Positions 40,100 to 48,945 of a stretch of DNA of 64,000 bases are shown piece after piece. The notes below the pieces were generated by a model that worked only from the letters and a program-made list of their open reading frames with translations, searched no databases and had not been told where the DNA came from. Origin of the DNA: Marilutibacter chinensis. Lineage in GTDB: Bacteria; Pseudomonadota; Gammaproteobacteria; Xanthomonadales; Xanthomonadaceae. The DNA is taken from the NCBI RefSeq assembly GCF_021725675.1, contig NZ_JAKJPO010000001.1:868001-932000 (forward strand). Direction: 5' to 3'. The position numbers and the translations under genes were made by a program. Every line of letters begins with the position of its first letter. Within the stretch, counting starts at the first letter, position 1.

Positions 40100-40155
40100 A
40101 ATTCATCTGCAGCGTTCCCGGCCGGCTTGCCGCCTCCCGGAACGCGACACGCGAT

Positions 40156-40181
40156 CGGGCGAGGCGACTCGCCCGTTTTTT
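40156..40181 (+). terminator. Rho-independent terminator of the large beta-helix gene
   Basis: CGGGCGAG and CTCGCCCG form an 8-bp stem closed by a GCGA (GNRA) tetraloop, followed by six Ts. It lies about 100 bases after the stop codon, in the gap between two convergent genes. Confidence 0.92.
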
Positions 40182-40205
40182 CTGCGCGAGCGTTCCAGGC
40201 AACCG

Positions 40206-41978
40206 TTACCCGCGCGCCGTCGCTCCCGTCGACATCCCGCCGGGCCGGAGGTTTCCTCCGGAGTCATGCCCGGGATGGCGCGATGCGGGGACTGCATCAC
40301 GCAGCCCGAATCCACGCACGTCGATCGCTTCCAGCGCACCGGCACGGCTGTAGGTATGGCATCCGTCGCGCGCACCGGCCGCTTCGGCGTCGAGCCTGCC
40401 CAGCATCCGCTCGCGATAGCGATCAGGGCCGAGCTCGAGCACTTCGTTGAACACGATCGCCGCGCCGTAGCTGCCGACGCAGTCCTGCGCGGGTCGCACC
40501 AAGCGCCCGCGGTCGACGAACAACCGCCCCGCCATCCGGGCGCGTCCTGCGTCGTCGACGATCGGATTGGCCGGATGAGGCCGGTAGGGTCCGGTCAACG
40601 TATCGGCCACGAACAGGAACAGGCTGTCGCACGAGCTGGCGCCGCTTTCGGCGACATTGACGAACAGGAACCAGTGCCCGGCGTGGAAGTGCAGCACAGG
40701 GTCGACGCATTGCCAGCCTTCGATCAGGTCCGCGAGCGGCCGCCAGTCCAGCGGTGATCCGCCGCACTCGTACAGGGTGACGCGGCAATCCTGCCCCGAT
40801 TCCACGGTCATGAACCGGCGACCTTCCCAATCGAACACCTGCGGAAACGACAGGTGGCACGGTCGCTGCAGGGCAACGCCGAGACGCTCGGCCTGCCCCG
40901 CCGCATCGACACGGAGGCAGGCGATCACGCCTGCATTGACCTCGTCGGGACATTCTTCCACGTAGACGAAATCGCCATCCGGCCCATCGATCGCGCATGG
41001 GTCTGCCCAGTAGCATCCGTGCGGCGCGACCAGCGGGCAGTATCCGCTGGCACTGGGGAGGTCGGGATCCATCGCCTCGGACTGACGACGCACAAGTACC
41101 GACCAGCGTCCTTCACGCGAACACGCGCGATTCCAGCGATCGCGCACGCGCACGCCGATCGTGGCGACGAAGGCACGCACCGTCGCCAGCCGCCCTGGGC
41201 GACACGATGGAGGGACGAGCCGCACGGAGACGACGCGGCGGTCGCCGGCTGCGGGCTCCGGCGCGTGCAATTCCGCGAGCAGCCCGCGGAGCAGCAACGC
41301 CGGCAGCTTGCGGCAGGCCCGCTCCCGCTGTCCGCTCAGCGACGCCCGGTAGGTCGCCGCCGTGCCGACGGCCAGTGGACGCCATGTCCCGTCCACGCGA
41401 TCCGCCTCGAGTCCGACCGTCGTCGCCGCCGGCTCGATCAGCGGCGACAGCAGGACGAATGTCGCGTCGCATTCGTGCAGCAGCGATGCGTCCAGTCGCC
41501 AGCAACCGCGGCGGGCGCCCGCGGCGATTTCGGCCGCCCCTTCCAGATCGGCCGCCAGGATCACCAGGTCCGGTCGCCTTTCCCGCAGCCACATGAGCGC
41601 GGCGTCCCGCCCGGACTCCGGCGCGGACGGAGGCCGGGCCATGCCGGACTGCGGCACCGGCACGACGGTGGCGAAGCCGGTGCCGGCCGGCGAACGCCAT
41701 CTCTCGACCGCCAGCGCCATCCGCAATTCCGGCCTGCGGCAGTCACTGCCGGGCAGCTTCGCCCCCGCTACCGGCAACACGTCGACATCGAGCCATCCGG
41801 CACGGCCGGCGAGGCGCATGAAGTCGTCGAGCCAGCCGGGCATCGTCGCCGGCGTCACCAGCACGACCCGCAGCGGTCCGGCACGCCGCACGTCCGCCAG
41901 GTACAGCGGCGAGACATCCGACGGCGCGTTCGACTCGCCGGACGGGGCCCCACGCGGACTGTCCGGCACCTGCATCAT
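40206..41978 (-). CDS. GINT1-like beta-propeller protein with unknown N-terminal region
   Basis: A 590-residue cytoplasmic-looking protein. The C-terminal part, about residues 285-560, matches the GH43-like propeller of glucosamine inositolphosphorylceramide transferase (GINT1_N). It shows GCYWADPCAIDGPDGDFVYVEE, PCHLSFPQVFDWEG, VDPVLHFHAGHWFLFVN, TLTGPYRPHPANPIVDDAGRA, GRLFVDRGRLVRPAQDC and SYGAAIVFNEV. The N-terminal part (VVLVTPATMPGWLDDFM) resembles a formyltransferase-like or glycosyltransferase-like Rossmann unit but lacks a motif I can name. Its start overlaps the hydrolase stop (ATGA). It is the last gene of the NRPS/PKS operon, so it may attach or recognise a sugar on the operon's product; this is inference. 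Confidence 0.75.
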   Translation of the reverse strand: MMQVPDSPRGAPSGESNAPSDVSPLYLADVRRAGPLRVVLVTPATMPGWLDDFMRLAGRAGWLDVDVLPVAGAKLPGSDCRRPELRMALAVERWRSPAGTGFATVVPVPQSGMARPPSAPESGRDAALMWLRERRPDLVILAADLEGAAEIAAGARRGCWRLDASLLHECDATFVLLSPLIEPAATTVGLEADRVDGTWRPLAVGTAATYRASLSGQRERACRKLPALLLRGLLAELHAPEPAAGDRRVVSVRLVPPSCRPGRLATVRAFVATIGVRVRDRWNRACSREGRWSVLVRRQSEAMDPDLPSASGYCPLVAPHGCYWADPCAIDGPDGDFVYVEECPDEVNAGVIACLRVDAAGQAERLGVALQRPCHLSFPQVFDWEGRRFMTVESGQDCRVTLYECGGSPLDWRPLADLIEGWQCVDPVLHFHAGHWFLFVNVAESGASSCDSLFLFVADTLTGPYRPHPANPIVDDAGRARMAGRLFVDRGRLVRPAQDCVGSYGAAIVFNEVLELGPDRYRERMLGRLDAEAAGARDGCHTYSRAGALEAIDVRGFGLRDAVPASRHPGHDSGGNLRPGGMSTGATARG

Positions 41979-42826
41979 GCGGCGGCCTCCTCCACGGCCG
42001 AAGGCCTGCTGTCGACGGGGGTAGTGTCCGCGGACCATGCGATGCCGGTCAGCCACGCCTCCATCGTGTCGAGCAGGCGCTCGCGGTGGCTGCGCGCGTA
42101 GAACGTATGGTCGCAATCCGGCCAATAGCGCATCGACACGCGTGGATCGCGGGTGCCGGCCCCGAGGCCCCAGTAGAACTGGCGCGGATGCAGGAACCTG
42201 TCGGTATAGCCGCCGGTGAAGATCCACAACGAACGCACGCCGCGCTCCACCAGTCCTGTGAACTGCCGGCGGGCGACCGCCTGGGACGGCCACTCGCGAT
42301 ACATGCTGCTGTCGCCGCCCGCGCGGCCGCCGGGCGGCAGTCTGCGCACCAGTCGCGCGGCGATGCCGGGCCACGCCTGCGGCCCGCGGCGCAGCACGTC
42401 GCGGGCACGGGCGAGATGGAACCACGGCCCGATGAAGCTGATGCCGTCGATCATGACCAGTCCGCCGACGCGGGTATCGTCCTGCGCCGCCATCCAGGCA
42501 GCGTCGGCGGCGCTGCAGACGCCGCCGACGACGAAGCGGGTCTGGCCGGTCTCGCGGTGCAGCGTCCCGATCGCTTCCAGCGCGGCCTCGCGCGGTCCGC
42601 AGCCCTTCAGCCGCGGCGTTTCGCCGACTCCCGGCGACTCATATCGGAACGTGCGGATGCCATGGCGGGCGAGCCGATGGGCCAGTTCGACATGCAGGCG
42701 GAACGGCCCGGCCCGCGGGATCAATCCGGCGCTGGGCAGGACCAGGATCGGGGCGCCGTCCGAACGCGTCCCGGTCAGCACCCCGGACAGTCGCGAATGC
42801 GGTCCGAACCTCAGGATCTCATCCAT
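41975..42826 (-). CDS. Alpha/beta-hydrolase, exosortase-A-associated hydrolase 1 type
   Basis: A 283-residue alpha/beta-hydrolase. The nucleophile elbow reads GGVCSAAD (near residues 99-106), with cysteine in place of the usual serine. RTFRYESPGVGETP and the late DCDHTFYARSHRERL segment supply the acid and histidine positions. This arrangement and the neighbouring partner match the pair called hydrolase 1 and 2 of exosortase-A polysaccharide loci (TIGR03100/TIGR03101). A thioesterase-like role, off-loading or editing acyl groups from the synthetases, is plausible but unproven. It overlaps the previous gene by 8 bases and the next by 4. Confidence 0.8.
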   Translation of the reverse strand: MDEILRFGPHSRLSGVLTGTRSDGAPILVLPSAGLIPRAGPFRLHVELAHRLARHGIRTFRYESPGVGETPRLKGCGPREAALEAIGTLHRETGQTRFVVGGVCSAADAAWMAAQDDTRVGGLVMIDGISFIGPWFHLARARDVLRRGPQAWPGIAARLVRRLPPGGRAGGDSSMYREWPSQAVARRQFTGLVERGVRSLWIFTGGYTDRFLHPRQFYWGLGAGTRDPRVSMRYWPDCDHTFYARSHRERLLDTMEAWLTGIAWSADTTPVDSRPSAVEEAAA

Positions 42827-43868
42827 CGCCCTGGCCCCCCGCAACGCCGCCGTGCGCCGCCGGCACGGCCGTCGACCACCGGCACAGGGCCTGGCCGAGT
42901 GCGTCGACGACCCGGTGCAGGCCGGGCGACATGAACAGTGCCGACTCCATCCGCGTGCTGCCGCCGAAGGCCGGCGTATCCGCATCGAGTACCAGACCGG
43001 ATTCGGGCTCCAGCTCGAGCGTCCGCATGTGCGGACGGGTCACCGTCCAGAACGCAAGCTGCGATCGCACCACGGGTGCCGGCATCCCGAACGCCGCCAG
43101 ATCCTCGCGCAACTGCCGCGATGCGTTCATGCCCATCAGCTGTGCATCGTCGCCCGCATCGGGGACCGAGATGCGGCGGTTGCGCAGGATCGAATAGCGG
43201 CTTGGCGACCGTCGCTCGGCGGCATCCTCGCGCTCCAGTTCCTGCAGCCAGTTCAGTCCGTCCAGGATCGGCTCCCACAACACGACCAGATCCGGACGGG
43301 CCCCTTCCCCGATCCACGACATCACCGGCAACGCGCCGCCACGGAACGCGACCACGACCAGGCGCTCGACTCCGCACACGCCTTCGGCTTGCTCGCGCAG
43401 GCGTTCGCGCAGCGCCGACTCGACCACGCACAGGTCACGACGCATGGAATGGAAGTCGGTGTCCTCGCCCAGCCCCATCGAGTCGCCCATGCCGTAGAAA
43501 TCGAACTGCATCGATACGAAGCCGAGCGACGCGAGGTGATGCGCGATCTCGCTCAACAGCCGCCTGCTGCGCGGCAGCTCGTGGAACAGCGGCGCCACCA
43601 GCAGCACGCCCACCCGCAGCCTGTGGCCCCGCGGCATGTGCACCGCCGTGTAGAGCCGGCGTCCGGGCTCTCCCGCCCATTGCGGATGCCAGACATCGGC
43701 GCCGTCCCGGCTTTCCCGCATGGGGACCTGCGGCTCGCCCGCCGGCGCTCGCCCGTTCGCTGTTGCCTGCATGGATTGGGTCGCCCGCATGTCCACTCGA
43801 TGGGTCTCTGTTTCCTGTCGATGCCGTGCGCCCGTTTCGGCCATCCAGCCGGTTTCAGCCGGAGACAT
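42819..43868 (-). CDS. Alpha/beta-hydrolase-like protein, exosortase-A-associated hydrolase 2 type
   Basis: A 349-residue protein from ATG 43868 (a GTG at 43883 is also possible; neither has a strong ribosome-binding site). The fold is alpha/beta-hydrolase: VGVLLVAPLFHELPRSRRL, then FVSMQFDFYGMGDS. The elbow reads VAFRGGALPV, with arginine where the nucleophile should be, so it is probably non-catalytic or uses other residues, as described for the hydrolase-2 family. About 75 poorly conserved residues precede the domain. It overlaps the NRPS gene by 14 bases and hydrolase 1 by 8. It may form a complex with hydrolase 1. Confidence 0.75.
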   Translation of the reverse strand: MSPAETGWMAETGARHRQETETHRVDMRATQSMQATANGRAPAGEPQVPMRESRDGADVWHPQWAGEPGRRLYTAVHMPRGHRLRVGVLLVAPLFHELPRSRRLLSEIAHHLASLGFVSMQFDFYGMGDSMGLGEDTDFHSMRRDLCVVESALRERLREQAEGVCGVERLVVVAFRGGALPVMSWIGEGARPDLVVLWEPILDGLNWLQELEREDAAERRSPSRYSILRNRRISVPDAGDDAQLMGMNASRQLREDLAAFGMPAPVVRSQLAFWTVTRPHMRTLELEPESGLVLDADTPAFGGSTRMESALFMSPGLHRVVDALGQALCRWSTAVPAAHGGVAGGQGDG

Positions 43869-46800
43869 GCTTCGAGGATGCACCGCCGAAGAGCCGTTTC
43901 AGGCGCGCCCCGAATCCGGGTCTCGGCCCCGAGCCCGGGTCGGCGGGCAGATCGACGGCGATCTCCGAAAGCCCCTGCGACGCGAGGCGTACGAGCTTGA
44001 TCTGCAGCCCGGTCTCGCGGGCGACCCGCTCGGCCATCTGCATGCCCTGCATCGAATTGCCTCCCAGATCGAAGAAGTTGTCGTCCGGCCTCACCCGAAT
44101 CCCCAGCATCTCTTCCCAGATCGCCGCCAGGTAGCGCTCCTTGGGGTCGAGGCTCGTCCGCGCACCGCCATTCGTGCCGGCGTCCGCGGCGACATGCCCG
44201 GCCGTCGCGGGTTCGGCCGCCGCGCCTTCCCGGCTGCCGGTTCCGGTCGCTTCAACGGCGACGGGAGCAGCGCCGATCATCAACGGCTCGCCATCGTCGA
44301 ACCGGGCCAGCTCGCGCAGCAGCTGCCTGGGATTGCCGGCGATCGCCTCCAGCATCGACAGGTAACGGCGGTGGATCCGCTCTGCCGTCGACGCCTCGTA
44401 GATCTCGGCGTTGTAGACCAGTCCGCCGATCAGGCCACCGGCATTCTCGACGAACCACAGCCCGATGTCCTCGGTCGCGCCCGGCTGCAACACCGGCACC
44501 CGCGAGTGGCTGAGTGCGCCCCAGCGGACCGGCCGGTTGCGGGCGTCCTGGAACGAAAAAAGAGACTGGTACATCGGGCTGCCCGTCGGGTTGCCGTCGG
44601 CACTGCCGCGCAGGCTCAGGTCCGCCGCGAGATCCTCAAGGCGCACGTCCGGGTTGGCGAAGCTGTCCAGAACCTCGGCCTTGATCCCGCGCACCGCGTC
44701 GGCGAACGTGCCCTCGGGATCGATCCGGACATGCAGCGGCAGCAGGGTCGTGAAGTAGCCCATCAGGTGCTCGAGCTCGGCCGCATTGCGGCCACGCACC
44801 GGGGTCCCGACGACCTGATCGTACTGCCCGCTCATCCTCGCCAGCACCACGCAGTACGCGGTCAGCAGGACCATGGACAAGGTCGCATCGACGTCCAGGC
44901 CGGCCCGGTGCAGGCGCGCGGTCAGTTCGCTGGGGACGCTGGTGGTGATGCTGCGCCCCTCTCCGGACATCCCCCGCCGGCGCGGGTGGTCGGTCGGCAA
45001 TGCCTTCGGCACCTGCCGGTCCCTCGAATACGCGGAGATCCGCTCGCGCCAGAACGCCAGCTGCCTCGCGTACCCGGGCCCCTGGACCCATCCGCGATGC
45101 CAGGCGGAGAAGTCGCCGTAGCTCACCGGCAGCTCCGGCAGGACCGGCTCGCGCCCCTCGCAGCGTGCGGCGTACAGCTCGGACAACTCCGCGTACAGCA
45201 CGTCGAACGACCAGCCATCCCAGATCAGGTGATGCGGCATGAAGAAGAGCACGTGCTCGTCCTCGCGCAGCCGGAACAGACGTACGACGAACAGGGGCGC
45301 GCGGTCGAGGCGCTCGAACGGCACGTGGATCAGCTCCTGGATCCTCCGGCGCAGCGTCTGCTCGCGCTCCTCCACGGCCAGCCCGGACAGGTCCTCGACC
45401 TCGCCGATCACGGGACCGATGTCGTCGTGGACGATCTGCACCTCCTCGCCATCGACGACCTCGAAGCCCGTCCGCAGCACGGTCTGCCGCTGGGCGAGCG
45501 CGCGCAACGCGGCATCCATCGCAGCGACGTCCATCGGTCCGGTCAGGCGATGCGCGGAAGGCGTGTTGTAGGTGACCTGGCCGGGATTGAAGCGCTCCAG
45601 CCGGAACAGGCGTTCCTGCATCAGCGACAACGGCGCGCGACGGCGATCGGGCAGGCGCGGCACCGGGGCGCCCTCCGCCGCGCCGGACGCTCCATCACCG
45701 CGTCCTTCGCCGCGTTCGATCAGCGCGGCCAGGCCGGCCACGGTGGGCGCATCGAACAGCGCCCGCATCGACAGGCTCACGCCCAGCTGCCTGTTGATCC
45801 GCGCCGTCAGCTGCGCGGCCAGCAGGGAATGCCCGCCGAGGGAGAAGAAATCATCGTCGACGCCGATGCCGGGCAATGCGAGCACCTGCTCCATCAGGGT
45901 CGCCACCTCGCGCTCGGTGCCTGTCCGCGGCGCCACCCGTTCCGGCGCCCGCCGGCCTTCGACCGAAGGAGCCGGCAGCGCCTTGCGATCGACCTTGCCG
46001 TTCGGCGACAACGGAATCGCAGGCATGAACACCAGGTGCTGCGGCACCATGTAGGCCGGCAGCGACCTGCGCAGGTGTTCGAGCAGGCTTTCCTCGTCGG
46101 CGGCGCCGGCCTGCCGGAGCACGACGTAACCGACCAGGCGGACATCGCCGGGACGATCCTCGCGCGCGATCACCGCGCAGTGCGCGACCCCGGGATGGGC
46201 GGCCAGGTTGGCCTCGACCTCGCCGAGCTCGATCCGGTAGCCGCGCACCTTCACCTGGAAATCCAGCCGTCCGAGATGCTCCAGCGTGCCGTCGTTGCGC
46301 CAGCGGCCGCGATCGCCGGTGCGGTAGATGCGGTCGCCGGCCGTGGCGGCGCCGGCTGCCATCGGGCCGGGTACCGCCGAGAACGGATCGGGCAGGAAGC
46401 GTTCGCGGGTCAGTTCCGGACGGTTGAGATAACCCAGCGTCACCCCTGCCCCGCCGATGTAGATCTCGCCCGGCACGCCAACGGGACAAGGCTGGCCATG
46501 CTCGTCGAGCACCCACACCGAGGTGTTGGCGATCGGGCGCCCGATCGTGATGCCCCGTTCAGGATGGTCCAGGCACGCGCAGGTCGACCACACCGTGGTC
46601 TCGGTCGGACCGTACATGTTCCACAGGCTGCCGCAGCGCGCACGCAGTGCCACTGCGAGCTCCTGCGGCACGCTTTCGCCGCCGATCAGGGCCTTGAACC
46701 CGCGGCCGCCGCTCCAGCCTGATTCGAGCAGCACGCGCCATCCCGACGGCGTCGCCTGCATCGCGGTGGCACCGCTGCATTCGAGCAACCGCCGCAGTCC

Positions 46801-48945
46801 GGCGCTGTCGCGCACCTCGCAACCGGCCATCACGATGCCCGCGCCGGTCACCAGCGGCAGGAACAGCTCGGGCACCGACATGTCGAACGACGTCGTCGTC
46901 ACTGCGACCAGACGGTCGTCGGCGCCGAGACCGGGCTCGCGGCTCATGCTGGTGAGCAGGTTCACCAGCGCGCGGTGCGGCACCACCACCCCCTTGGGCC
47001 TGCCGGTCGAGCCGGAGGTATAGATGACATAGGCCGGTGATTCCGGACCGGCACCGCCCGCGCGCGGCGTACCGGTGCGGCTCCAGGCCTGCGCATCGAT
47101 GTCGGCGTCCAGCGCCAGCACCCGCTCGCGCGGCAGGCCCAGCGCCTGCGCGGCGCCGCCGAGTTCGATCACGCATGCGAGGCCGGCATCCTCGGCCATG
47201 AACTTCAGGCGGTCCGGTGGATAGTCGGGATCCAGCGGCACGTATGCGGCGCCGGCCTTGAGCACCGCCAGCACCGCCGTGTAGAGCTCGGGATCGCGGC
47301 GCATGCAGATGCCGACCAGATCCCCCGCGCCGAGCCCGCGTCCCTGCAGGACGCGTGCGAGCGCGTTGGAACGCCGGTCGAGTTCGCCGTAGCTGATCGT
47401 CTTCGCAGGCGCGCCGGAAGCATCGAGAAGCCCGTGGACGATCGCGATCCTGTCGGGCGAGGCGGCGGCGACGTCGGCGAACCGCATCTGCACCGGACGC
47501 TCCGGATCGAACGCGGTGGGCGCCGGCTGCAATGCCGACAGCGCCGCCTTCTGCTCCGCGTCCAGCCACCCGAGTCGATCCCAGGCGGTTCCTGGATCGG
47601 CGACCGCGCTGCGCAGCAGTTCGGCGAACGCGGCCATCCAGCGCCGGATCGTCGCCGCGTCGTACAGGTCGGTGTTGTACTGGCACTCCAGCCGGATCGC
47701 GCCGCCGGCCGGCACCGCATTGACGAACAGCTCGAAGTTCTCATGGCTGCGGGCGTTGGCGCTGAACTCGCAGCTCAGCCCCTCGAGCCCCAGCGCATCG
47801 TCGTCGACCTTCTGGTCGAGGTTGAACAGCACGCTGACCAGCGGCAGCCGGCTCGGATCGCGCGGAATCGCGAGCTTCCTGAGCAGGGTGCCGAAGGTAT
47901 AGCGCTGGTGCTCGAACGCGTCCAGCAGGGTCTCCGCAGTCAGCTCCAGAGTCGTGGAAAACGCAGTGCCGCGCTCGACGTCCAGCCGCACCGGCAGGAT
48001 GTTCACGCAATGCCCGACCAGCTCGTCGTGGCCGCCGTTGGCCTGCCCGGCCGCGGCGATGCCGACCACCAGGTCGGTCTGGCCGCCGAGCCGTCGCAGC
48101 AGGGTCGAGAATCCTGTCAGCAGCGTCGAGAACAGACTGGCGCCGTGGCGCGCGCCGAGCTTGCGCACCGCCGCCACGAGCCCTGCATCGAGCACGACAT
48201 CCTCGCGTGCGGCGACGAACGTGCGGTGGCGGGGACGCGGACGGTCCAGCGGCAGGTCGAGAGTCGGCAACGGATCGCCCAGGCGGCCCAACCAGTACTG
48301 CTCGTCCTGCCGGCTCTGCGCGGACTGCATCCACGCCGCCTGCTCGGCGGCATACTCGGCGAAGGACTGCGCCGGCGCGAGGGCACGGTCGCGCTCCCCT
48401 GCGACGAGACGCCGGTAGCCTGAGGCGATGTCGCGCGCGATCACGCCGAACGACCAGCCATCGCAGACGATGTGATGCGCGGTCATGACCAGCAGATGGT
48501 CCCGGTCGTCGATACGGAAGATGTCGGCACGGAACAGAGGCCCCTGCTCCAGGTCGAACGGCGTCTCGACGGCAGTCTTGAGGTAATCCGCGATGCGGGT
48601 CTCGCGCACCTCGACATCCATGCCGCCCAGGTCGTGCGTGCCGACCTCGATCTCCATCCGCTCGGCGATGTAGAGTTCGTCGCCATCGGGGCCGACCGTC
48701 GCCCGCAACGATTCGTGCCGCTGCACCAGTTCCTGCACCGCCTGGCGCAGCGCTTCGGGGTCCAATGGGCCACGCAGCCGCAGCGACACCGATTCGTTGT
48801 AGGCCAGCGATCCCTCCCGCCCGAGCTTGTCCGCCAGCCAGACCTCACGCTGCGGCTCGGTGACCGGCACCACCCGCTCGAGCGCGGTCTGGGCGAACGG
48901 ATCGTAGTCGACGGTTTCGAAGCTCGCCGATTCCTGGCTGTTCAT
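43855..48945 (-). CDS. Nonribosomal peptide synthetase, C-A-PCP-C-PCP, no thioesterase
   Basis: A 1696-residue synthetase. C1 spans about 25-470 and is active by motif (HHIVCDG, 157-163). A spans about 480-1000, with YTSGSTGRPKG (642-652) and NGKVDRKAL near 982-990. PCP1 has its phosphopantetheine serine at 1040 (LGGHS). C2 spans about 1105-1545 (HHLIWDG, 1238-1244). PCP2 has its serine at 1631 (LGGNS). No A domain precedes PCP2, and no thioesterase or reductase ends the protein; the tail is short and basic. My reading of the A-domain pocket is D-M-P-Q-L-G-M-V-W-K, nearest to glycine-type codes. It starts four bases into the end of the PKS gene (ATGA), so it accepts that enzyme's product. Confidence 0.93.
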   Translation of the reverse strand: MNSQESASFETVDYDPFAQTALERVVPVTEPQREVWLADKLGREGSLAYNESVSLRLRGPLDPEALRQAVQELVQRHESLRATVGPDGDELYIAERMEIEVGTHDLGGMDVEVRETRIADYLKTAVETPFDLEQGPLFRADIFRIDDRDHLLVMTAHHIVCDGWSFGVIARDIASGYRRLVAGERDRALAPAQSFAEYAAEQAAWMQSAQSRQDEQYWLGRLGDPLPTLDLPLDRPRPRHRTFVAAREDVVLDAGLVAAVRKLGARHGASLFSTLLTGFSTLLRRLGGQTDLVVGIAAAGQANGGHDELVGHCVNILPVRLDVERGTAFSTTLELTAETLLDAFEHQRYTFGTLLRKLAIPRDPSRLPLVSVLFNLDQKVDDDALGLEGLSCEFSANARSHENFELFVNAVPAGGAIRLECQYNTDLYDAATIRRWMAAFAELLRSAVADPGTAWDRLGWLDAEQKAALSALQPAPTAFDPERPVQMRFADVAAASPDRIAIVHGLLDASGAPAKTISYGELDRRSNALARVLQGRGLGAGDLVGICMRRDPELYTAVLAVLKAGAAYVPLDPDYPPDRLKFMAEDAGLACVIELGGAAQALGLPRERVLALDADIDAQAWSRTGTPRAGGAGPESPAYVIYTSGSTGRPKGVVVPHRALVNLLTSMSREPGLGADDRLVAVTTTSFDMSVPELFLPLVTGAGIVMAGCEVRDSAGLRRLLECSGATAMQATPSGWRVLLESGWSGGRGFKALIGGESVPQELAVALRARCGSLWNMYGPTETTVWSTCACLDHPERGITIGRPIANTSVWVLDEHGQPCPVGVPGEIYIGGAGVTLGYLNRPELTRERFLPDPFSAVPGPMAAGAATAGDRIYRTGDRGRWRNDGTLEHLGRLDFQVKVRGYRIELGEVEANLAAHPGVAHCAVIAREDRPGDVRLVGYVVLRQAGAADEESLLEHLRRSLPAYMVPQHLVFMPAIPLSPNGKVDRKALPAPSVEGRRAPERVAPRTGTEREVATLMEQVLALPGIGVDDDFFSLGGHSLLAAQLTARINRQLGVSLSMRALFDAPTVAGLAALIERGEGRGDGASGAAEGAPVPRLPDRRRAPLSLMQERLFRLERFNPGQVTYNTPSAHRLTGPMDVAAMDAALRALAQRQTVLRTGFEVVDGEEVQIVHDDIGPVIGEVEDLSGLAVEEREQTLRRRIQELIHVPFERLDRAPLFVVRLFRLREDEHVLFFMPHHLIWDGWSFDVLYAELSELYAARCEGREPVLPELPVSYGDFSAWHRGWVQGPGYARQLAFWRERISAYSRDRQVPKALPTDHPRRRGMSGEGRSITTSVPSELTARLHRAGLDVDATLSMVLLTAYCVVLARMSGQYDQVVGTPVRGRNAAELEHLMGYFTTLLPLHVRIDPEGTFADAVRGIKAEVLDSFANPDVRLEDLAADLSLRGSADGNPTGSPMYQSLFSFQDARNRPVRWGALSHSRVPVLQPGATEDIGLWFVENAGGLIGGLVYNAEIYEASTAERIHRRYLSMLEAIAGNPRQLLRELARFDDGEPLMIGAAPVAVEATGTGSREGAAAEPATAGHVAADAGTNGGARTSLDPKERYLAAIWEEMLGIRVRPDDNFFDLGGNSMQGMQMAERVARETGLQIKLVRLASQGLSEIAVDLPADPGSGPRPGFGARLKRLFGGASSKHVSG

